A DNA stretch of 64,000 nt. Source: DASUAS01 sp963819475 (GTDB taxonomy: Bacteria > Actinomycetota > Acidimicrobiia > IMCC26256 > DASPTH01). Position 1 is the stretch's first letter, and every line of letters begins with the position of its first letter. Shown here one piece after another: positions 1 to 7,825 of this stretch. The stretch is from NCBI GenBank assembly GCA_963819475.1, contig CAWFWE010000004.1, forward strand, positions 1,054,001 to 1,118,000, given 5' to 3'. The position numbers and the translations under genes were made by a program. The notes below the pieces were generated by a model. It searched no databases. It saw only the letters and a list, made by a program, of their open reading frames with translations, and had not been told where the DNA came from.

Positions 1-111
1 CAGGACGTCGAACACCTGTGGCTCCACGTGCACCACCGCGCCATCGAGCAGCAACTCGTACCGAGTGGTGTCGATCACGAGGTTGCGGAACCGGTAGCGC
101 ACCACGGACAT
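1..111 (-). CDS. Partial winged-helix (OmpR/PhoB-type) regulator, N-terminus only
   Basis: The window edge cuts this gene, leaving 37 N-terminal codons from the ATG at 109-111. The peptide begins MSVVRYRF, contains the stretch DTTRYELLLDG and ends VEPQVFDVL. This is the opening beta-sheet of the winged-helix DNA-binding domain used as an N-terminal module in CadC-like and other one-component regulators, where the pattern is 'F...D...ELRRDG..V.LEPQVFDLL'. What follows that domain (hydrolase, cyclase or TPR module) lies outside the window. There is no clear ribosome site. The 165 bases between it and the next gene hold nothing I recognise. Confidence 0.6.
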   Translation of the reverse strand, partial: MSVVRYRFRNLVIDTTRYELLLDGAVVHVEPQVFDVL

Positions 112-276
112 GTTCCCTGAGTTTCGCCCACGCTCGCCGAGTCGCCCGGGTCAGGTGCGCGGCGGATCGAGCGGGTTGCGGTCGCCGGTCATCTCACCGT
201 CCGGGCTCGGCGTGCGGTCCGGCCTGCGTCCATCTCATCAGCCTCCCACACCGGTCCGCGAGGGGCGAGCGTGGCT

Positions 277-1816
277 TCACCGGACCATGGAGATACGCCC
301 GACTGGGACCGCGAGGCGGCGCAGCTCTTCGCGACGCAACTTGCCGACGGAGCTCCGTGGCAAGCGCTCGACGACCATGATCGACGACGGTACCTCGTGC
401 GCGGAAAGGCGCTCCCGACAGAACTCGACCAACGCGTCGTCGCCGACGTCGCTCCCGGCGACCAGCACGACGAAGGCAATCCCCGAGCCTTCGTGTCCCA
501 GGACTGCCGCGTCGACGACCGCCGGATGTTGCAGGAGCACACGTTCGACATCGCCGGGGTACACGAGGTGCTCTGACGCCCAGTACGCGTCCTGGACGCG
601 ATCGACGATCCAGATGTATCCGTCTTCGTCGATCCGCGCCGCGTCGCCAGTGCGCAGCCAACCGTCCTCGTTGATTGCGGCCCGTGTGGCATCAGCGCGG
701 TTCCAATAGCCGGCCATCACATTGGGGCCGCGCACGAGCAGTTCCCCTGTCTCGTTCGCCACGCAGTCGACACCATCGGCTCGGACGGCGCGGACATCGA
801 CGAACATCGGGGGCTTGCCCACGGAACCGACCTTCCGTGGTGCGCTCTCCGTGTCGAGCAACGACACGACCGGCGCGGCCTCGGAGAGCCCGTACCCCTG
901 GAGAAAGGTCGACACCGCGGTCTGCGTACGTGTGGATGAGACGTTCCGGGACCGGCGCGCCACCCGTGATGTACAAGCGGATGCTCGAAAGATCCGTCGT
1001 CGGCCACCGACGCGATCGGGTGAGCCGCTGGAGGAGATCGGGGTTCCCGAATCCGATGGTCACACGTTCCTGCTCGATCAGCCCCAGGATCTCCTCCGGG
1101 TCGGTCGTCTCGGGAACGACGACCGCGCCACCCTTGAACAACACCGGCAGCACGTTGACGCCGGTGCCACCGGTGCGAAAGAACGGTGTGATCGCGATGG
1201 TCACATCGTCACTTCGGACGTCGACCGCCGAGAGCATGTTGATCACGTTCCAGGTGAGGTTTCCGTGGGTCAGCATGACTCCTCTGGGCGTCCCGGTGGT
1301 GCCCGAAGTGTGGGGGAGCATGCACAGGTCATCGGGACCAGCTCCCTCGTCGAGTGGAACGTCGGGGGAGCTCGTGACGAGGAACTCGTAGTCGACGTCC
1401 GCACCGGTGGCCGCGCCCACGACCACATGAGCGCGCACGTCCGGTGGGAGCGTGATGCCGGTCGTCGAAGGTTCCACGACCACGACCGGTGCGTATCCCT
1501 CGAGGATCTCGCCGATCACCGCGCGGTCGAGCTGATGATTGACCGGGGCCAGGACGGCACCGAGCTGGGCGGACGCGAAGAACACTTCGAGGAACGCCGG
1601 ATGGTTGGCACCCAGCCAGCTGACGCGATCTCCACGACGAACGCCGAGTTCCCGGAGCCCGTGGGCGAGGCGGCGAACTCGGCACGCGAGCTCGCCGTAG
1701 GTCCGGCGCGTCTCCCCGTGAATGAGCGCCGGCCGATCCGGTGTGATCCGGGCTCTTCGCTCGATCCACGAGCCGACTCCTCGATCGTTCGTCATTCGAG
1801 TGCCGTTTGCGGCCAT
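277..1816 (-). CDS. Acyl-CoA synthetase (AMP-binding), interrupted by one frameshift
   Basis: This is an ANL-superfamily ligase that activates a carboxylic acid to acyl-AMP and then acyl-CoA in the cytoplasm. The 5' part carries the P-loop HTSGTTGTPRGVMLTH and the ITGGAPVPERLIHTYADRG region. Then a one-base excess near 907-913 shifts the frame. The other frame continues with FLQGYGLSEAAP, a GELLVRGPNVMAGYW block, WLRTGD and the C-terminal PRSSVGKLRREEL with the catalytic Lys. Removing one base restores a protein of about 512 residues, normal for the family. The start at 1816 has a good GGAGGT site. The hinge motif is unusual: DRVQDAYWASEHLVYP instead of the usual DR.KD...GGENIYP. It is likely a medium/long-chain or aromatic acid ligase working with the oxidative genes nearby. 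The exact substrate is unknown. Confidence 0.85.
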
Positions 1817-1841
1817 GGTCAGACCTCCAAGTCGGTGCGGG

Positions 1842-2417
1842 TCAGGCGGTGTCGACCTGGATGGTGACGGGCACGCCGTGGGCGAGCACGTCGTAGACGG
1901 CGGAGCGGGAGCGGGACCGCTCGACGAGCTCGGCGAGCTCCGCGGCGGGAGCGTCGCCCTTGACCGAGAAGCGGACGGTCACCTGCTCATAGCCGTTGCG
2001 CACCGCTTCGTCAAGGCCGAGGAGGCCGTTGAGGTCGATGTCGCCCTCGACCGTGGACGTCACCTCGGTGAGGGTGATGCCACGCGCGGCGGCGATGTTG
2101 GCGATACCGGCCGTGAGGCAGGTCGCCAGCGCGTGGAGCAGGAACTCCACGGGCGTGGGTCCGCGGTCCTGGCCGACGAGCACGGCGGGGTGGTCGGCGT
2201 CGAAGGCGAAGATCTTCGTGTGCGAGCGCTCCTCGCCCGCACCGAAGAAGCCGTCGATCGTGCTGCGGCTGTGGGTGCCGTCCCGCCACTGGTTGCGGGC
2301 CCGGAACTGGAAGCGGGCTGCCTCCGGTGCCGCCCTGACCGCATCGAGGGTGGCGAAGAGCCTCGGGGTGTCCACGCCGTTGCGCGGAGGCCGGTTGGTG
2401 GTCTGGGTGGTGTTCAT
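1842..2417 (-). CDS. OsmC family peroxiredoxin-like protein
   Basis: This 191-residue protein of the OsmC/Ohr superfamily reduces organic hydroperoxides through a reactive Cys pair, or acts as an uncharacterised OsmC-like thiol protein. The first Cys is visible in ALATCLTAGIANIAAARG, the helix that carries the peroxidatic Cys. The upstream half has TPVEFLLHALA, typical of the YhfA/OsmC subgroup. I do not see an obvious second conserved Cys, which argues for the OsmC-like subgroup rather than classical Ohr. The start at 2417 has an AAAGGAA site. It lies 25 bases downstream of the ligase start and probably shares its transcript. A role in protection against oxidants made by neighbouring oxygenases is plausible but inferred. 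Confidence 0.85.
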   Translation of the reverse strand: MNTTQTTNRPPRNGVDTPRLFATLDAVRAAPEAARFQFRARNQWRDGTHSRSTIDGFFGAGEERSHTKIFAFDADHPAVLVGQDRGPTPVEFLLHALATCLTAGIANIAAARGITLTEVTSTVEGDIDLNGLLGLDEAVRNGYEQVTVRFSVKGDAPAAELAELVERSRSRSAVYDVLAHGVPVTIQVDTA

Positions 2418-2481
2418 GGTGTGTTCCTTTCGGTGATGTTCGGTTCGCTGGAGTTCTCGTGTGCGGGCTCGCGCGACCGGC

Positions 2482-3705
2482 TCACCCGGCTCGGACCCCG
2501 ACGCGAGTCGCGACGGGAGGGCGCGCCGCGAGGCGCAGCGCTTCCTGCTCGACGGTGCGGCTCAGGCGCTTCTGCAGCTCGACGAACTCGCGCACCGGCG
2601 GGTAGTCCGCCAGGCGGCAGGTCAGCTCGAACAGCTCGGCGATGTCGCCGTCCCGGTCCGCGTGATAGCCCGCGAGCGCGGCGCCCTCGTCGAGCTCACC
2701 ACGCAGCGCCCCGTCGAGTGCGGTCGCGAGGCGTTCGGCGTCGCGGAACGCGTCGCTGATCCCAGAGCCGGTGACGGCGTCACGGAAGTAGCCGGCATCG
2801 CCGACGAGCGCCCACCCCGGACCGACGGGGTGGCGCACCTGGTTCGGCATTCCGGGGAAGCCGTGCACCGGTGCGGTCTGCTGGGCGGCGCGCACCCGCC
2901 CCGCGAGTACCGACGAGGCGCGCTCCACGCACTCGAGGAACGCACGTGACCGGGTCTCGCCCTCGCCGAGCGAGCCGATCGTGCCGGTGCGTCCGCCGAT
3001 CCAGACGTTGGCCTCCCCGTCGTTGGTAGGGAAGACCCCGGCCAGCATCCCATCCGCGAGGTGGAACTCGATCCCGGAAGCATCCAGACCGGCGAAGTAG
3101 GTGTAGTGGATGGCCCCGTGGTGATGGCGTTCGTCGGTGAGTTGGGCGTCGACCGCGCGAGCGATGCGGGACCGCAGCCCATCGGCGCCGACGACGAACC
3201 GGCCGCGCACGGACGTGGGTGTGCCTGAGGCATCGTGACCGGTGACGCCCACGACCCGGCCCGTGGCGTCGCGCACGACATCGGTGACGGTGACCCCGGT
3301 ACGCACCTTCGCACCGTCGGCGACCGCGGCGTCGACGAGGATCGTGTCCAGGGCGTGGCGCCGCGGTGCGACGAGGAAGTCCACGCCGGCGCGGTCCTTG
3401 ACCGTCTTCGTCGTAACACCGTCGGGTGTGTGGAAGGACACGCTGCGGATGGCGGGGGCACCGCTCTCGACGACCTGACCGAGCAGGCCCCAGCGGCGGA
3501 GCTGGACGACACCGCTGCGGGCGATCGCGTGGGTCGAGATGGTGTCGCTCGGGAACGTTGCCCGGTCGAGCACGACGACGTCGTGTCCGAGTCGGGCGAG
3601 GAGCATCGCGGTGGCGGATCCGGCGCACCGGGCGCCGACCACCACGACATCGTGGACTTCTGCGTCGGCGTGCTTGCCGGTGGTGTCGACGTGCGTCTGC
3701 TGCAT
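2482..3705 (-). CDS. FAD-dependent monooxygenase / geranylgeranyl-reductase-like oxidoreductase
   Basis: A 407-residue flavoprotein of the PHBH fold. The N-terminal dinucleotide motif is VVVVGARCAGSATAMLLARLG (the GxGxxG variant GARCAG). The mid-protein DG motif is VVGADGLRSRIARAV, and the GD motif GWALVGDAGYFRDAVTGSG follows. These are the three FAD/NAD(P)H signatures of group A monooxygenases and related geranylgeranyl reductases. The variant first glycine motif and the FPSDTISTHAI stretch recur in actinobacterial proteins annotated simply as 'NAD(P)/FAD-dependent oxidoreductase'. The substrate is unknown. It is on the same strand as the OsmC gene, about 65 bases upstream. No strong ribosome site precedes the ATG at 3705, so the start is less certain than the fold. 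Confidence 0.85.
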   Translation of the reverse strand: MQQTHVDTTGKHADAEVHDVVVVGARCAGSATAMLLARLGHDVVVLDRATFPSDTISTHAIARSGVVQLRRWGLLGQVVESGAPAIRSVSFHTPDGVTTKTVKDRAGVDFLVAPRRHALDTILVDAAVADGAKVRTGVTVTDVVRDATGRVVGVTGHDASGTPTSVRGRFVVGADGLRSRIARAVDAQLTDERHHHGAIHYTYFAGLDASGIEFHLADGMLAGVFPTNDGEANVWIGGRTGTIGSLGEGETRSRAFLECVERASSVLAGRVRAAQQTAPVHGFPGMPNQVRHPVGPGWALVGDAGYFRDAVTGSGISDAFRDAERLATALDGALRGELDEGAALAGYHADRDGDIAELFELTCRLADYPPVREFVELQKRLSRTVEQEALRLAARPPVATRVGVRAG

Positions 3706-3843
3706 GCCACGACGATGACGGGATCGAGCGCACGAATCTTGGAGGAGAGCTGGAGATCCGGTGGAGGAACGGGGACGAGTGGTCCGTCGTGCCCGTCCCG
3801 GGCGTGTTACGAACGTGGCTCGAATACGAGCGTCACGCCGTCC

Positions 3844-5118
3844 TCAGCCGACCGGCACCTGCAACCGAAAGAGCTCCGCGGCGTTGCCGCCGAGGAGGCG
3901 GTCACGCATTGCCGCGTCGACGCCGTTCGCCTCGAGCATCTCGCGTGCTTCCGCGGGGCCGGCCGCGTCGTGGTTGGGGTAGCGCGAGCCCCAGGCCGCC
4001 TTCTCACCGAGTCGGTCGGGCATGATGCCGACCGACTCCTCCCAGCTGTCGAACGACACGACCAGCGGCTGACGGTCCCAGACCTCCTCGGGTTCGAGAC
4101 ACACGAACGCAGTCGCGAACTGCGGCGAGAGCCAGAGGTAGGTCTCGGACTTCTCGAGCGCGAGCGGCACCCAGCTCGTTCCCGCGTGCACGATCGCCAG
4201 TCGAAGCCCGGGGAAGTCCTCCAGCAAGCCGTGGAACAGCGCCGAGGTGACGAACAGGTCGGCGTCCTGCATGTGCGCGATCGGTTCGGCGACCGTGTGC
4301 GGCACGCCGAGCCGATGGGAGACGCGTTCCGCGAACGCGCCGCTCGAGATGGCATCGGGGCCGGTGATCCCGAGCGATGGGTGGACGCACGCGACGAGCC
4401 CGAGCTCGTCGATGCGGCGCCACACGTCGCGGAAGGGCTCGGTCTCCACGAAGTGGCGGGGCGACCACTCGGCACCGCCGAGTCCCTGGCGCATGGCGTC
4501 GGCCATGGCGCGCGCCATCTGGTCACGTTGCGAGTGCCCTTGGATGGTAGGCGTCGTGTAGAAGGCCGGGCGGATCACGACCGACGTGAACCCCTTTTCC
4601 GCGACGCGGTCGAGCTCACGGCGCGCGAGGAGGACCGAGTGCATCGGCAGGATGGCCACCGGGTGCACGCGGCCGTGGGTCTGCGCCGCGAAATCCCAGA
4701 TCCAGTCGTTGTAACCGTGCGCGAGGGCGGCCGCCGCCTCCGGGTTCTCGACCAATGGGAGGTACTCGTTGAACAGTGTCGGGAACACGACCGCGAGGTC
4801 CACTCCCATCGCGTCCATGTCGGCGACACGCGCGGTCGGGTCGTACGCGCCCGGATTGATCGCGACGTACTGATCGGGGTCCAGGGCGCCGATGTCGTCG
4901 ACGGTCATCCCCGGCCGCCAGATCGCCTGGCGCACCAACCGCGAGCGGTTGAGCTCCGCGCCCGGCGCACCGTTCACGATCGTGAGGCGGTTCCCGTCGT
5001 CGTCGACCTCGTGGTAGAAGGCCGAACGCGCCAGGGCCCGGAACGGCTCGGCGACGTAGCGGTCCCAGATCTCGGGCGGCTCGTAAACGTGGCTGTCGAC
5101 GTCGACGACCGGCGCCAT
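3844..5118 (-). CDS. Amidohydrolase family 2 protein
   Basis: A 424-residue metal-dependent hydrolase or decarboxylase of the amidohydrolase_2 (ACMSD-like) family. The N-terminal metal motif is DVDSHVYEPPEIWDRY, with DxH in place of the HxH of many relatives. Further ligands are likely His in LVACVHPSLG, His in IVHAGTSWVP and the late Asp in VVSFDSWEES. Known relatives decarboxylate aromatic or muconate acids or hydrolyse C-N/C-C bonds. Which reaction applies here cannot be told. Its ATG at 5118 overlaps the TGA of the upstream amidohydrolase (TGATG), so the two are translationally coupled and may form a hetero-oligomer or act in sequence. Confidence 0.88.
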   Translation of the reverse strand: MAPVVDVDSHVYEPPEIWDRYVAEPFRALARSAFYHEVDDDGNRLTIVNGAPGAELNRSRLVRQAIWRPGMTVDDIGALDPDQYVAINPGAYDPTARVADMDAMGVDLAVVFPTLFNEYLPLVENPEAAAALAHGYNDWIWDFAAQTHGRVHPVAILPMHSVLLARRELDRVAEKGFTSVVIRPAFYTTPTIQGHSQRDQMARAMADAMRQGLGGAEWSPRHFVETEPFRDVWRRIDELGLVACVHPSLGITGPDAISSGAFAERVSHRLGVPHTVAEPIAHMQDADLFVTSALFHGLLEDFPGLRLAIVHAGTSWVPLALEKSETYLWLSPQFATAFVCLEPEEVWDRQPLVVSFDSWEESVGIMPDRLGEKAAWGSRYPNHDAAGPAEAREMLEANGVDAAMRDRLLGGNAAELFRLQVPVG

Positions 5119-6527
5119 CAGTAGAGACCCTTGCCCGCGGCGACACCCGACGTGTCGTCGAGGAGGCTCATCGGGTCGAGGCCCATCTCACGCATCTGCT
5201 CCGCGTGCTCCCGCGGGTGCGCCACGATCTCCGCCCACTCGTCGAGCGCCGGTCCCTGCGGGAACCAGTCGGGCCGGTCGATCGGCGGCGCTTCGTCGGT
5301 GACGACCAGCTTGCCCTCGATGCCGTAGAAGCGTCGGGCGTTCCCGCCGAGCAGGTCGGCCTGCACCTCCCCCGGCACGCCGCACTCGGTCATGTTGCGC
5401 ATCGCGCTCCAGGAGTCGGCGCCGTCGTGGTGGTAGGCGTCAGACGCCCAGATCCCGATCTTCTGAAATTGCTTCCACTGCCGGAACACGCCGGTCTCGT
5501 CGGACTCGAACGAGATCACGCACTGCTCGTGGAACGCTTCCGATGGCAGCCGGTCGCCCGCCGACCCACGCTCGCGCGCGTAGAGCTTGAAGAGACGGTC
5601 ACAGCTCTTCAGCGTGTACGGCAGCCACTCCGCGTTCGACTCGAACACGGCCATCTTGAGCTTCGGGTAGCGGTCGAGCAGGCCGCTGAGGAGCACCTGC
5701 GACAACCAGACCTGCATCTCGTGCACGAACGAGAAGGTCTGCGAGTCGATACCGGCGCGGTTGAACAGCTCACCGGGAGACGCCAGATAGTCGCGGCCCA
5801 ACGGGTGCGGGTAGTTGGGCGCCGGGAAGGTGTGCATCCCGAGCACCATCCCTGTCTCCTCGAAGGCGCGGAACACCTGGTCGTACTCGCCGTTCGCCAT
5901 CATCGACGGCGCCGCCGCGTTCGGGTACTTCGCCTGGGCGTCGATCGGACGGATGAGCCCGACGGGCAGGCCGAGCTCGGCGGCGCGGTGGATCTCCTTC
6001 GCCGTGTACCGCGCGTCCTGGGCGGGCAGGAAGGCGGCGGCGAAGATCCGGCTCGGTTCCTCGCTACACCAGTCGACGACGAAGTTGTTGTAGGCCTGGC
6101 AGAACGCGTCGACCCCTTCGGCGTTCGTCGCGAACGGCACGTGCATGATCACCATGGTCGGGATCACGAGCACCTGGTCGATTCCCATCAGGTCCATCTC
6201 GCCCAGGCGCGCACGCGCGTCGATCGCGCCGTCGTGATGCACGTACGCCTTCTGCTCCGCCGTCAACGGCATCGTGTTGAGCTTGCGCATGATCTTCTTG
6301 TTCATCTGCGGACCGGCGATGCAGATGGGGTTGTACCCGGGGAAATGCGCGTTGCCGCCGCCCATGACCGGCGTGTCGCCGTTCAGCCAGGCCTCCGCGT
6401 CGCCCCGCCAGTACGTGTTGCGCACCAACTCCTTCCGGGAGTCCGGGACGTAGTCCCAGATCTGCTCCGGGTCGTTGATGTGCGCGTCGCAGTCGAAGAC
6501 CGGATACGACTTCGTGAGACGGTCCAT
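5118..6527 (-). CDS. Amidohydrolase family 2 protein
   Basis: A 469-residue amidohydrolase_2 protein starting MDRLTKSYPVFDCDAHINDP. The start at 6527 is preferred over an upstream ATG at 6620 because a GGGGGG site lies just before it and the DxH metal motif then falls at the usual distance from the N-terminus. Other family landmarks are GMHTFPAPNYPHP (metal His), MAVFESNAEWLPYTL and the late ISFESDETG. It is the first gene of the pair and its stop overlaps the next start by one base. The two proteins differ clearly in sequence, so they probably have different substrates or are non-identical subunits. It resembles large actinobacterial amidohydrolases found beside P450s and SDRs in catabolic clusters. 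Confidence 0.88.
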   Translation of the reverse strand: MDRLTKSYPVFDCDAHINDPEQIWDYVPDSRKELVRNTYWRGDAEAWLNGDTPVMGGGNAHFPGYNPICIAGPQMNKKIMRKLNTMPLTAEQKAYVHHDGAIDARARLGEMDLMGIDQVLVIPTMVIMHVPFATNAEGVDAFCQAYNNFVVDWCSEEPSRIFAAAFLPAQDARYTAKEIHRAAELGLPVGLIRPIDAQAKYPNAAAPSMMANGEYDQVFRAFEETGMVLGMHTFPAPNYPHPLGRDYLASPGELFNRAGIDSQTFSFVHEMQVWLSQVLLSGLLDRYPKLKMAVFESNAEWLPYTLKSCDRLFKLYARERGSAGDRLPSEAFHEQCVISFESDETGVFRQWKQFQKIGIWASDAYHHDGADSWSAMRNMTECGVPGEVQADLLGGNARRFYGIEGKLVVTDEAPPIDRPDWFPQGPALDEWAEIVAHPREHAEQMREMGLDPMSLLDDTSGVAAGKGLY

Positions 6528-6741
6528 GGTCCCCCCAAGGGCTCTGAACCACGCGGCTGGGACGATCGTACCGAGCAGGACTCGTGCCCGCCTCCCCGCT
6601 TGCCTCGCCGGGCGCCGCATGGTGTCGGGTGACGCACGACATCCCCCAGAGATCCGGCCTCAACGACCACACTGGACCGGTCGATACATCCCCCAGGAGC
6701 GCGGTCGCGCGCGGGCAGCCACACCACCAAGGGGGCGGAAC

Positions 6742-7080
6742 GTGAAACAACACCGGGAGACACGCCACCGCGTCGAGTGGTCCGCCCGCTATCGCCTCGG
6801 TACAGCGGTGGAGTGGCGGCCATGTCGCCTCATCGACGTCAGCAAGGCGGGCGCGGCGATCGAAGCCTTCGCCGTGCTCGACGACGACTCGCTCTCCGGC
6901 CAGCTGGAGATGCAGTTCAAACTCCCCGGCATCGACGAGGTCTTCGAGCTCATCGGCGACATTCGCCACGCAACCCGGAGCCCGGAAGGGCGCGCCCATC
7001 TCGGGATCGAGTTCAAGCACCTCACCGCGCAGGACGTCATGCTCCTCGACCTGATCGTCCGGGGGCTCTCGCTCACCTGA
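6742..7080 (+). CDS. PilZ domain protein
   Basis: A 112-residue single-domain PilZ protein, the common cyclic di-GMP receptor fold. The two binding elements are visible: the Arg-rich N-terminal segment RETRHRVEW (RxxxR) and the D.S..G motif in DVSKAGAAIE. The rest, ending HLGIEFKHLTAQDVMLLDLIVRGLS, fits the PilZ C-terminal strand and helix. The GTG start at 6742 follows a purine-rich AAGGGGGCGGAAC site. It stands alone between a minus-strand amidohydrolase and a plus-strand SDR. No flagellar, pilus or cyclase gene is nearby, so its effector partner is unknown. Confidence 0.85.
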   Translation: MKQHRETRHRVEWSARYRLGTAVEWRPCRLIDVSKAGAAIEAFAVLDDDSLSGQLEMQFKLPGIDEVFELIGDIRHATRSPEGRAHLGIEFKHLTAQDVMLLDLIVRGLSLT

Positions 7081-7109
7081 CCGCCGAGCCCGCGGCGCGG
7101 ACGTCCATC

Positions 7110-7115
7110 TATGGT
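7110..7115 (+). promoter_or_regulatory. Putative leaderless -10 hexamer (TATGGT)
   Basis: TATGGT ends seven bases before the GTG at 7123. This spacing matches actinobacterial leaderless promoters and makes 7123 a better start than the in-frame ATG at 7111, which lies inside the hexamer. Confidence 0.35.
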
Positions 7116-7122
7116 GGCGCAC

Positions 7123-7794
7123 GTGGCTGAGTCGAAAACGCTTGCGATCGTCGGTGCGGGCCCGGGACTCGGCTCGGCAATCGCGCGGCGGTTCGCAGAG
7201 GCGGGCTGGTCGGTCGCGCTCGTGGCCTTGCGCCAGGAGGTGGTCGACGCGTGCCTGGCCGAGCTCGAGCGCTTCGGGGTGACCACCGTTGGTGCTCGAG
7301 CCGACGTCACCGACCGCGCTGACGTCGAGCGCGCCTTCGACTCGATCGTCGATGCCCTCGGAACTCCCGATGTCGTCCTCTACAACGCATCGATCTACCA
7401 GGCCGAGGCGGCCCTCGAGCTGTCCAACGAGGCGCTCCGGCTTGCGCTCGACATCCACGTCGTCGGCGCGCTCAACACCTCCCAGTGCGCCATCGCCGCC
7501 ATGCAGCAGGCCGATCACGGGGTGCTCGTCTTCACGGTGAACAGCCTGGCCAGGTCGCCCGAGGCGATGTCGGCCGCGTTGAGCATCGGGAAGGGGGCGC
7601 AACTGAACCTCGCGTTGAGCCTCGAGCGTGAGCTTCAGGGCACCCCCATTCACGTCGGCGTCGTCACGGTGTGCGGTCCGATCAAGGTCGGCACTGCCTA
7701 CGACCCGGATCGACTGTCGAACGTCTACTGGGAGCTGGCCACACAGGAACCGGCCCACTTCGCGCGGGACCGCCTGGTCCAGGCGCCCGACTGA
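7123..7794 (+). CDS. Atypical SDR-family oxidoreductase lacking the catalytic Tyr
   Basis: About 223 residues with a Rossmann start TLAIVGAGPGLGSAIARRFAE (GxGxG-type cofactor loop), an ADVTDRADV acidic motif and VLYNASIY in place of NNAG. At the active site the family pattern YxxxK appears as LSIGK: the Lys is kept but the Tyr is Leu. The usual Ser region reads FTVNSLARSPEA. The protein therefore probably binds NAD(P)(H) but may not be a normal dehydrogenase. It could be a redox-silent or scaffold SDR, as in several 'atypical SDR' groups. The start could also be the ATG at 7111. It is monocistronic and convergent with the ABC transporter genes. Confidence 0.75.
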   Translation: MAESKTLAIVGAGPGLGSAIARRFAEAGWSVALVALRQEVVDACLAELERFGVTTVGARADVTDRADVERAFDSIVDALGTPDVVLYNASIYQAEAALELSNEALRLALDIHVVGALNTSQCAIAAMQQADHGVLVFTVNSLARSPEAMSAALSIGKGAQLNLALSLERELQGTPIHVGVVTVCGPIKVGTAYDPDRLSNVYWELATQEPAHFARDRLVQAPD

Positions 7795-7825
7795 TCGCTC
7801 CCGGGCGACAAAGGTCGAGGAGGCC

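Noticed and set aside
3235..5124. 629-codon plus-strand open frame over the first amidohydrolase
   Set aside because: Antisense to a protein with clear metal-binding motifs; low-complexity Arg/Val/Glu composition.
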